From Pseudomonadota bacterium (GTDB lineage Bacteria > Pseudomonadota > Alphaproteobacteria > UBA2966 > CAIVPW01): DNA of 21,479 nt. A program made the position numbers and the translations under genes. Shown piece by piece: positions 7,965-14,539 of this stretch (positions are counted from its first letter, which is position 1; the number at the start of each line of letters is the position of its first letter). The notes beneath the pieces are model-generated. The model worked only from the letters and a program-made list of their open reading frames with translations. It searched no databases and was not told the DNA's origin. Where the stretch lies: NCBI GenBank assembly GCA_027625125.1, contig JAQBXG010000004.1:1-21479 (forward strand). The letters are read 5' to 3'.

Positions 7965-8697
7965 GCACTCCCGCCCGGTCCAGATATGCCTTCGCGTTTT
8001 TCATGCTGTCTTCCGTGAAATGATAGATGTTCTGCGTACAAACGGCGGCGGCATGCCCGCGCGCAAATCCCTCGACAAAGTGCTTCCAGTTTCCGGCGCC
8101 GCCAAGCACCAGCACGGGCACGCCGACCGCATCGGCGACCGTCCGGCACAATTCCAGGTCATAGCCCTGCAGCCAACCGTCGCGCTCGATTGCCGTGATT
8201 AATATCTCACCGGCGCCGCGCTCCTCGCCCTCCCGCGCCCACGCCGCCGGATAGCGCCCCGTCGGCCGTGTCGCGAATTCCGCAAACACCTCATAGTCGC
8301 CGGCGTCATTTTTCCTGGCGTCAATCGACAACACGACGCACTGCGACCCGTATAATTGCGCGATCTCCGAGATCAACCCGGGCCGCGCCAGCGTGCCGGT
8401 ATTGACGACGACCTTGTCGGCGCCCAGCGACAACAGCATGCGCACGTCGTCGATCGATCGGACGCCGCCACCGGCCGCCATCGGCACAAAGCACTTGGCG
8501 GCGAATTCGCGGACCGTGCGGTAGAAGTTCTCGCGGTCGCCCTCACCGGGCCGGGTCACATCCAGGACGACGATCTCGTCCACCGACCACGCATCGACAA
8601 AGTTCAACGTATAGCGGTAGTCGGGCCGAAACAGTTTGGTCCGAAACAGAATGCCGTCGTTGAACGTCAACACCGTAACGACCCGTTTTCGCAGCAC
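7951..8697 (-). CDS. hisF: HisF-like cyclase-family subunit (polysaccharide paralogue)
   Basis: A 248-aa (beta/alpha)8 barrel aligning end to end with HisF of histidine synthesis. Conserved blocks include AAGGGVRS (74-81), GADKVVVNT (92-100), LSIDARK (123-129), ERGAGEILIT and GGAGNWKHF. In true HisF two aspartates catalyse IGP formation (D11 and D130 in the Thermotoga enzyme). Here the first position is T11 (VLTFNDG instead of CLDVKDG), while the second is kept as D126. This is the pattern of the WbuZ/PtmH-like paralogues that deliver ammonia rather than make histidine. No other his genes are nearby. The start is GTG at 8697, 6 bp after the neuB stop, with GAGG at 8709-8712 as a somewhat distant ribosome binding site. 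It overlaps the sugar amidotransferase gene by 14 bp, matching a shared complex. The symbol reflects homology only. Confidence 0.88.
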   Translation of the reverse strand: MLRKRVVTVLTFNDGILFRTKLFRPDYRYTLNFVDAWSVDEIVVLDVTRPGEGDRENFYRTVREFAAKCFVPMAAGGGVRSIDDVRMLLSLGADKVVVNTGTLARPGLISEIAQLYGSQCVVLSIDARKNDAGDYEVFAEFATRPTGRYPAAWAREGEERGAGEILITAIERDGWLQGYDLELCRTVADAVGVPVLVLGGAGNWKHFVEGFARGHAAAVCTQNIYHFTEDSMKNAKAYLDRAGVHVRV

Positions 8698-8703
8698 GCG
8701 CCG

Positions 8704-9720
8704 CTATGCCTCGACGACCGCAGCGCGCCGGATCAGCGCCCCGGCCACCACGTCCTCCGTCAGCCGCAGGCCCAGAAGACGCGGCAGGTCCGCCGCCGCG
8801 TATTCGGTCGCCGGCCGCGCGAACATTAAATCATCGGCGCCCAGAATCTGCCCCGCCGACAGCGCCCGCGCGGCGACAACACCTTTTCGCATCGCCGCGA
8901 TATTGCCCGCCTCGCTCGGTTGGCGGCGCTTGCCCGCGGTTCCCAGCGCGGCGACGACGCGCGGGATTCCGCGCACCAAAGCGGCCAGTTCGTCCGGCTC
9001 GAACGAAAGTTCGTGGTCGCGAAAGGTTCGGCCTTCCCGCCGGTCGGTGAAATGCACCTCGATCACCCGCGCCCCCAGCGCCACAGCCGCCAGGCATGCC
9101 TCCGGCCCGACGACGTGGTTCGAATAGCCGGTCACAAGCCCATAGCGGTCGGACAAAAACCCGACACTGCGCACGTTGGCTTCGTCAACCGGGGTCGGAT
9201 ACGCCGACACGCAATGCATCAATACCAGCCGCTCCGCCAGCGCGTCCCGCCCGACCTCGTCAGCGACCCATTCCACCGCCTGGTCGATTTCGTCGAGCTC
9301 ACCGCCGCCGGCGGACAGAATCACCGGCTTGCCGGTTCGCGCCGCGGCACGGATCACCGCTTCAAACACCAGATCGCCGCTGGCGATCTTCAACGCCGGA
9401 CACAGCCCGGCCAGAATCGGCACCCAATCCTCGGTCACCGGCGTCGACAGGAAGGCGATGCCCAGCGCGGTCGCCTCCGCGGCCAACCGCTCGTGAGCCT
9501 CCCGGTCCAGCGCAAACCGCGTCACCCGTGCCAGCCGCACCGGGTCCGACGCGGTGCAATACCGCGCCGGCGTATAGCTCTGGAACTTCACTGCGTCGGC
9601 GCCGGCCTCCGCCGCCAAGCGCACCAGCCGCGATGCCGCCTCGACGTCGCCCTCGTGGTTTACGCCCACCTCGGCGACGATCGCCACCTCGCCCGCAACA
9701 TCCCGGCCAAACAGATGCAT
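8704..9720 (-). CDS. neuB: NeuB-family nonulosonic acid synthase (N-acetylneuraminate synthase-like)
   Basis: A 338-aa enzyme of the NeuB/SpsE family, which condenses phosphoenolpyruvate with a six-carbon amino sugar to make a nine-carbon sugar acid. The TIM-barrel part shows AEVGVNHEGD (16-25), KFQSY (45-49), FLSTPVTEDW (about 90-99) and KIASGDL (111-117), all hallmark blocks. GYSNHVVG and EVHFT...DHELS carry the histidines expected to bind the metal. The last 60 residues (KGVVAARALSAGQIL onward) form the antifreeze-like SAF domain. Length is normal. Start is ATG at 9720, 8 bp after the upstream methyltransferase stop, with an AGGGG-like site. Family members make sialic, legionaminic or pseudaminic acid; which one cannot be decided, but the aminotransferase, acetyltransferase and amidotransferase neighbours favour a di-amino nonulosonate. 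Confidence 0.9.
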   Translation of the reverse strand: MHLFGRDVAGEVAIVAEVGVNHEGDVEAASRLVRLAAEAGADAVKFQSYTPARYCTASDPVRLARVTRFALDREAHERLAAEATALGIAFLSTPVTEDWVPILAGLCPALKIASGDLVFEAVIRAAARTGKPVILSAGGGELDEIDQAVEWVADEVGRDALAERLVLMHCVSAYPTPVDEANVRSVGFLSDRYGLVTGYSNHVVGPEACLAAVALGARVIEVHFTDRREGRTFRDHELSFEPDELAALVRGIPRVVAALGTAGKRRQPSEAGNIAAMRKGVVAARALSAGQILGADDLMFARPATEYAAADLPRLLGLRLTEDVVAGALIRRAAVVEA

Positions 9721-9728
9721 CGTCGCCC

Positions 9729-11054
9729 CTAGCGGCGATAGATCGGATGCGCCTTGACGGCGAGCTTTTTCGCCAGACGCAGGGCCGGGTTGGTTGGCCG
9801 GTATTGAAACTGGACCGGGCTGGTGGCGCGATTCAGGCCGGCTTCGTCCAGCTTTACGCTGCGGTCAAACTTGCGGAACAGAATACTGTGGGACAGCGGC
9901 AACAGGTCGGTCAGCCGGATATCCGGGCGGAACTGGTGAATCTCGTCCAGCACCTGCTGCAGCACGCCGCCGTCCAGGGCGATGTGGCCCAGCGGCGAAA
10001 CCCCGGTGTGGGTGCCGAACGGATCCGGACGGTTGTACTCGCGGAAATCCAAAGCCATCAGGCCATTCTGATAGCCGATCTCGGCATAGTCGGCGAGCGT
10101 CGGGTGGCCGGGGTCGAACCACGCATAGGTCCCCTTCATCGCCTCAGCGTGGTCCGGCAGGCATTCGTCCAGATAGCGGTAATAGTCGTCCTTGTTCAGC
10201 CGCTGACAGGCGAACGGGAAATGCCCCGACAGGCGCGTGACGTTGATATCGCTCCACCAATTCGATACCCAGATATAGAACATGCCGCCGTTTTCCAGCA
10301 TCGACGCCACCTTCGGCAGAATCGTGCGGGCATCGAACCATTCGAACGACGTAAAGGTCGTGATCAGGTTGAACTTCTCCTTGATCTCGAACACATCGCC
10401 CTGGATGAACCGATCCAGCGTCGGCTTCGCCCGGTACTTCAGACGATAGAAGTCGCTGTCGGGCATATACCCGACCTGGTGTTTGTGGCGGTGGCGCGGG
10501 CTAAGCGGGTCCAGCACCTTCTCGACAACGGCCCGGCGCAAATCAGATCGCTCCTCCGGCGGGACTTTCACGGCGCTGCGGCGAAACGGCTCCAATGCCC
10601 GCATCCAGCGCAACCGGCGATGCTGCTTCGCCAGAGCGGACTCGTCCACCCCTGTGCAGCGATCGTACACGTCGATGCCGGTCGTATGATCGACAATGCC
10701 CAGCGCACGCAGAATGCGGGGCTGAATGCCAATTCCACAGCCGATATCCAGATGCCGGGCAAACTGCGGAACGGCGTTCGTGTTCCGCATCAGATCCAGA
10801 AACATGTACACGCGGGCAAGACGGGCGGCATACCCGGACAGGCTTAACGCCTTGCGTTCATAGCGGAACTTTTCGTTGACCTTCGCGTAGTCGAGGTTCT
10901 GGTGGCCGCCGGCGGCGTTGATGCTGGCATGGACGTAATCCTCGGACGCCTTCTTCGGCAACCCGATGACCCGGTCGACGTATTCGATGTATCCGGGCAC
11001 AAAATCGATCCGGGTGCCGAACGAATTCGTGAAGCTGCCGGGGCTACTGTCCAT
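9729..11054 (-). CDS. Large class I SAM-dependent methyltransferase-like protein with insertion
   Basis: A 441-aa protein with a methyltransferase core. SAM motif I is HLDIGCGIGIQ at 101-111, and the strand-2 acidic residue is D128 in GIDVYD. A later block, FNLITTFTSFEWF (228-240), fits the strand-4 region, followed by LPKVASMLENGGMFYIWVS. Between strand 2 and the downstream core lies an insertion of about 80 residues (roughly 130-210) rich in Arg, Lys and His, and there are about 100 residues before motif I plus a long C-terminal region, which is unusual for a simple methyltransferase. The start is ATG at 11054, supported by a strong GAGGAGAG (11062-11069). It sits between the HisH-like gene and neuB, so a step on the nonulosonate or its glycan is likely. 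I do not recognise a characterised subfamily; target atom and acceptor are unknown. Confidence 0.75.
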   Translation of the reverse strand: MDSSPGSFTNSFGTRIDFVPGYIEYVDRVIGLPKKASEDYVHASINAAGGHQNLDYAKVNEKFRYERKALSLSGYAARLARVYMFLDLMRNTNAVPQFARHLDIGCGIGIQPRILRALGIVDHTTGIDVYDRCTGVDESALAKQHRRLRWMRALEPFRRSAVKVPPEERSDLRRAVVEKVLDPLSPRHRHKHQVGYMPDSDFYRLKYRAKPTLDRFIQGDVFEIKEKFNLITTFTSFEWFDARTILPKVASMLENGGMFYIWVSNWWSDINVTRLSGHFPFACQRLNKDDYYRYLDECLPDHAEAMKGTYAWFDPGHPTLADYAEIGYQNGLMALDFREYNRPDPFGTHTGVSPLGHIALDGGVLQQVLDEIHQFRPDIRLTDLLPLSHSILFRKFDRSVKLDEAGLNRATSPVQFQYRPTNPALRLAKKLAVKAHPIYRR

Positions 11055-11061
11055 TGTCTTG

Positions 11062-11069
11062 CTCTCCTC
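11062..11069 (-). promoter_or_regulatory. Strong ribosome binding site before the 441-aa methyltransferase
   Basis: GAGGAGAG on the minus strand, 7 nt before the ATG at 11054. It lies in a 57-bp gap after the HisH-like gene, the largest gap in the core operon, and may allow independent translation initiation there. Confidence 0.65.
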
Positions 11070-11111
11070 GCAACGGGTCTTGGGCGCGCCAAGTGGCGCC
11101 GAACAACGTCG

Positions 11112-11729
11112 TCAATGCACGCGTTCCAGAAAGTTCTGCAGCAGCAGCAGCCCGTGGCGCTGGCTCTTCTCGGGATGGAACTGGGTCGCGAAGATATTGC
11201 CAGCCTGGATGACGCTCGGAAACGCCGACCCGTACGTGCAGCTGCCGACGACGATACCCGGTTGATCGACGACCAGGCGATAGCTGTGGACGTAATAGAA
11301 CAGCGCCGTCTCCGGCACGTCCGCGAACAACGGACTTTCGCCAACCTGGTCCAGGTCGTTCCAGCCAACGTGCGGAATCCGCAATTCGTCGTCGCCCGGG
11401 GCAAGACGCCGCACCGTTGCGTCGATCCAGCCCAGACCTTCGTGGGTGCCGAATTCCTCGCTTTCCCGCGCCAGCAATTGCGACCCCAGACATATGCCCA
11501 AGATCGGCTTGCCCTCCTCGACGACCATGCGGGTCAACGGCTCGACCAACCCCAACTCCCGCAATCTTCGCATGCCGTCGCCGAATGCGCCGACGCCGGG
11601 CAGAATCAGCCGCTCGGACCGCCACAACTCTGCCGCGTCGCCGGTAACCCGAGGCGTGTGGCCGACTTTCGCCACCGCGGCGGCGACCGAAGTCAGATTG
11701 CCAAGGCCGTAGTCGACGATGCCGATCAC
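11112..11729 (-). CDS. hisH: HisH-like glutamine amidotransferase subunit
   Basis: A 205-aa class I glutamine amidotransferase that hydrolyses glutamine to feed ammonia to a partner. The N-terminus VIGIVDYGLGNL is typical HisH. The catalytic triad is complete: C80 in GICLGSQLL, H185 and E187 in ATQFHPEKS. The oxyanion region LPGVGAFGDGM is at about 43-53. The start is GTG at 11729, 1 bp after the asnB stop; a longer frame to 11828 lies within asnB and adds sequence foreign to the family, while the GTG gives the standard length of about 205. With the HisF-like protein and the sugar amidotransferase it should form the ammonia-supply complex for acetamidino-sugar formation, as for HisH2/HisF2 with WbpG in Pseudomonas. 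It is separated from the hisF-like gene by a methyltransferase and neuB. The symbol reflects homology; histidine synthesis is unlikely here. Confidence 0.88.
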   Translation of the reverse strand: MIGIVDYGLGNLTSVAAAVAKVGHTPRVTGDAAELWRSERLILPGVGAFGDGMRRLRELGLVEPLTRMVVEEGKPILGICLGSQLLARESEEFGTHEGLGWIDATVRRLAPGDDELRIPHVGWNDLDQVGESPLFADVPETALFYYVHSYRLVVDQPGIVVGSCTYGSAFPSVIQAGNIFATQFHPEKSQRHGLLLLQNFLERVH

Positions 11730-11730
11730 G

Positions 11731-13581
11731 TCACACCGCGCTCCGGTCCGCGTCGCCCCCGGCCACCAAATCAGATTCCAGAAAACTGCGGGCCGACAAA
11801 AAGCTGAACAGGTATTTGCTGCGCGCATTATCGGTCATGTCGCCATCGACAAACTTCGCGAATGCATCCCGGCGCACCAGGTCAAAGATCGGCCCCGGCG
11901 CCAACAGGCGGTCCCGCGTATCGGGATCGTCGCGATCCACCAGCGAATCGATCGATGCATTGAAGCCGCGTTTGCGTTTGTCCCAGATCACGTCGCGGGG
12001 CGCGACATCGTCAGACGACGCGCGCAGAATCCATTTGGCGAAGCCGTCGCGAATCAGGTGCTCACCGGGCACGGTGAACAGAAACTCCGCCAGACCGCGA
12101 TCCAGATACGGCGAACGGTTCTCCACCGACCAGCGCATCGAGTTCATGTCGTCTTCGTGCAGAATGACCGGCACAACCTCGTGGAACAGCTCGTTCAGCA
12201 TGCGGTTGCGCAACAGGTTGTCGCAATACGCCTCCTCCGCGAAGTCCTCGTCCAGCGGCGCGACCTGCATCGCGTTGAACCGATCGCGGTCGCCGTACAA
12301 ATGGTCGCGGCGGCCGGGATCGCGATGGAAAGCGGCCGGGTCCTGCAACAGCGGATTGCGGACCGTCGCCCCATACCCCTGCCGCCATTGCTCCAGCAAT
12401 TGCGGATATTCGTCGTCGTCGGCGCGTTCGGCCAGCCAGAAGCAATAGTGGTCGTAATAGCCGGTATAGAGCTCGTCGGCGCCGGTGCCCGATATCGCCA
12501 CCTTGTAGCCAAGCCGCGAGATTTCCTCCGACAGAAACGAATGGACGTAATACGAAATCGTCGCGACCGGCGAATCGTGATATGCGACCAGATCGTCCAG
12601 TCGCGCGAAGAACCCTTCGGTGGAGGTGTGGGCAACGTGATGCGCACACCCCAGATGCCGCACGGTCGCGGCGACACTTTCGGATTCGTTGTAGCGCTCG
12701 TCGGCATCAACAACCGTGAAGGCGTGTATCTGCGCCCCCAGCTTGCGGGCGGCCAACGTCGCCAGCGCCGTCGAATCGACGCCGCCGCTCAGACAGAAGG
12801 CGACCGGCACATCGGCCCGAAGGCGAATCTTTAGCGCCCGTTCCAGTTGCTCGCGCGCCCCGGCGACGGCCTCGGCAGCGGTCATCGCCACCGGGCGGTA
12901 TGCCAGACGCCAGTACGGCTGCGGCGCCGGCTCGTCCGGCCCCGTCAACGTCGCCACCGACGCCGCGGGCATAGCGCCGACATCGGCGAAAAACGTCTCG
13001 CGGCCCTTGTGCAGCGAGCGGTAGCCATTGACCAGATACCGTTGCACCTGCCGCGTATTCACCTCCGGTGCCCGCCCGGCCAGCGCCGCCAACGACTTGA
13101 CCTCCGAGGCGAAATACAGCGTCTGGCCCCAAACCGCATAAAACAGCGGCTTCTCGCCGAACCGGTCCCGGCTCAACGTCAGCGTCCCGGCCTTGCGGTC
13201 CAGCAATGCCAAAGCCCACATGCCTTCAAAGCGGTCAAATGCCGCCTCGCCGTATTGCCGGCAGGCGCGCAATACCACTTCGGTATCCGACTTGGTGCGG
13301 AACCGGTGGCCCAGAGCCTCGAGGTCGGCGCGCAGCTCGACGTAATTGTACAGCTCGCCGTTGAACACCAACACCAGATCGCCGTCGACGAACGGCTGGT
13401 CCGAGCGCGGGTCCAGGTCCAGAATCGACAACCGCGTATGCAACAGTGTTACGGCATGGGGACCGATGCGGTCGTGATGCACGCCGCTGGCGTCGGGCCC
13501 GCGCCGCCGCATCGCCGCAAGCGTCGCGCGCACCTCTGCCGCGCCGGGGGCAACGCCGATACTCCCCGCTATGCCGCACAT
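11731..13581 (-). CDS. asnB: Glutamine-hydrolysing asparagine synthase family amidotransferase
   Basis: A 616-aa two-domain protein. The N-terminal class II glutaminase starts MCGIAG, with nucleophile C2 exposed after Met removal, and has RGPD (27-30) and FNGELYN (73-79). The C-terminal ATP-pyrophosphatase domain has the PP-loop SGGVDS at 265-270 and the later GTGADELYTGY block. Length is normal for AsnB. In polysaccharide loci such proteins can amidate the carboxylate of a uronic or other sugar acid (WbpS is an example) instead of aspartate, so true asparagine synthesis is not certain. The start is ATG at 13581; Met-Cys at the N-terminus is required for catalysis and fixes this choice even though the ribosome binding site is poor. 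It is the first gene of the thirteen-gene run and is divergent from the lactonase gene. Confidence 0.88.
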   Translation of the reverse strand: MCGIAGSIGVAPGAAEVRATLAAMRRRGPDASGVHHDRIGPHAVTLLHTRLSILDLDPRSDQPFVDGDLVLVFNGELYNYVELRADLEALGHRFRTKSDTEVVLRACRQYGEAAFDRFEGMWALALLDRKAGTLTLSRDRFGEKPLFYAVWGQTLYFASEVKSLAALAGRAPEVNTRQVQRYLVNGYRSLHKGRETFFADVGAMPAASVATLTGPDEPAPQPYWRLAYRPVAMTAAEAVAGAREQLERALKIRLRADVPVAFCLSGGVDSTALATLAARKLGAQIHAFTVVDADERYNESESVAATVRHLGCAHHVAHTSTEGFFARLDDLVAYHDSPVATISYYVHSFLSEEISRLGYKVAISGTGADELYTGYYDHYCFWLAERADDDEYPQLLEQWRQGYGATVRNPLLQDPAAFHRDPGRRDHLYGDRDRFNAMQVAPLDEDFAEEAYCDNLLRNRMLNELFHEVVPVILHEDDMNSMRWSVENRSPYLDRGLAEFLFTVPGEHLIRDGFAKWILRASSDDVAPRDVIWDKRKRGFNASIDSLVDRDDPDTRDRLLAPGPIFDLVRRDAFAKFVDGDMTDNARSKYLFSFLSARSFLESDLVAGGDADRSAV

Positions 13582-13756
13582 CGCACGTCACACGGGGACC
13601 GCACCTCGGCGCACCGGGCAATTGCGTTCAAGTTGATCAGAGTTTCCCACGCTGCCGCAGTCCGGGTGAAGCGAACTGCCTCGCCCGAAACTTGCCTGCA
13701 CGGCAACGGCGTCAATTTCGCCCTCCGTCGCCCGTGTGTCAACCGCCGCGAACCCT
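13582..13756. promoter_or_regulatory. Divergent intergenic region, candidate operon promoter
   Basis: About 175 bp between the asnB start and the chosen lactonase start; it must hold the promoter of the large minus-strand operon. On the minus strand TTGACG (13715-13710) resembles a -35 box. With 16-17 nt spacing the next hexamer is AAGTTT or AGTTTC, a poor -10. No clear operator, terminator or small gene was seen. The assignment of region is firm; the exact boxes are weak. Confidence 0.35.
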
Positions 13757-14515
13757 ATGGCCAAACGCGCCGCACCCGAAGACAATGCCGCCGCGATGAC
13801 ACCTGTTGTTCAGGTCCTGCCGGGTACCGCGGCGGTCGCCGAGGCCGCCGCCGCCGCGGTCGCGGCAGCGATCACCCAAGCCCGCGCGCGACGGGGCCGC
13901 GCGCTGCTGGCGTTGTCGGGCGGCGAAACGCCACGGCGCACGTATGCACGGCTGGCGGCGGACCCGTACCGCACCAGCGTCCCGTGGTCCGACACGCAGG
14001 TCTTCTGGAGCGACGAACGCTGCGTGCCCGCCACCGACCCGGCCAGCAACTTCGGCATGGCGAACACGGCGCTGCTTTCGCGGCTTTCGGCGATTGGCGG
14101 CGTACATCCGGTTCGCGGAGACCTCGGCGCGGACGCTGCGGCGGCAGACTACGACCGCCTTCTGCGCTCGTTTGGCGACAGCGGACGTCCGCCGCGCCTA
14201 GACTTGATCCTGTTGGGCGTCGGCGCGGATGGCCACACAGCGTCATTGTTTCCCGGCGGAGAGGCTGGGGCGCCGGGCGCGCTTGCGGCAACTTCGATCG
14301 CGCCACAGCCACCGATATCGCGGGTAACAATGACGTTGCCGGTACTGAACGCCGCGCGGGCGATCCTGTTCGTCGTCACCGGCGCAAACAAACGCCCGGC
14401 GCTGACCCGCATCCTCGGAACGCCGCCAGACCTGTCGCTGCCCGCGGCGCAGGTGCGCCCGTCTGCTGGCCGGGTCACCTGGATGCTGGACCGCGATGCG
14501 GCGCCCGCGAACTAG
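13757..14515 (+). CDS. pgl: 6-phosphogluconolactonase
   Basis: A 252-aa protein of the SugarP isomerase-like 6-phosphogluconolactonase family (DevB/Pgl), which hydrolyses 6-phosphogluconolactone in the oxidative pentose phosphate or Entner-Doudoroff route in the cytoplasm. LALSGGETPR (51-60), VFWSDERCVP (82-91) and GADGHTASLFPG (156-167) are the family's conserved blocks. Length is normal. The start is ambiguous: GTG at 13736, ATG at 13757 or ATG at 13796 (just before PVVQVLPG, where family similarity begins) all lack a clear ribosome binding site, and I chose the first ATG. It is usually found with zwf, edd or pgi, none of which is present here; it stands alone between two polysaccharide gene groups and ends 24 bp from the convergent radical SAM gene. 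Confidence 0.88.
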   Translation: MAKRAAPEDNAAAMTPVVQVLPGTAAVAEAAAAAVAAAITQARARRGRALLALSGGETPRRTYARLAADPYRTSVPWSDTQVFWSDERCVPATDPASNFGMANTALLSRLSAIGGVHPVRGDLGADAAAADYDRLLRSFGDSGRPPRLDLILLGVGADGHTASLFPGGEAGAPGALAATSIAPQPPISRVTMTLPVLNAARAILFVVTGANKRPALTRILGTPPDLSLPAAQVRPSAGRVTWMLDRDAAPAN

Positions 14516-14539
14516 CCGGCCTGCTAGGCCCCCGCCGCG

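Noticed and set aside
9096..10847. Plus-strand open frame of 583 codons
   Set aside because: Antisense to neuB and the 441-aa methyltransferase; very Arg/Pro-rich start and no domain.
11083..11100. GC-rich hairpin (GGCGCGCC / GGCGCC) between the HisH-like gene and the methyltransferase
   Set aside because: The pairing is short, several registers are possible and no T-run follows; likely chance in GC-rich spacer.
7951..11729. Histidine biosynthesis cluster, from hisF- and hisH-like genes
   Set aside because: No other his genes are present, the HisF-like protein lacks the first catalytic aspartate, and both genes sit among sugar-modification genes.
14516..14539. Possible bidirectional terminator between pgl and the radical SAM gene
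   Set aside because: Only a 4-bp GGCC/GGCC stem (14518-14530) with no T-run is present; not enough to call.
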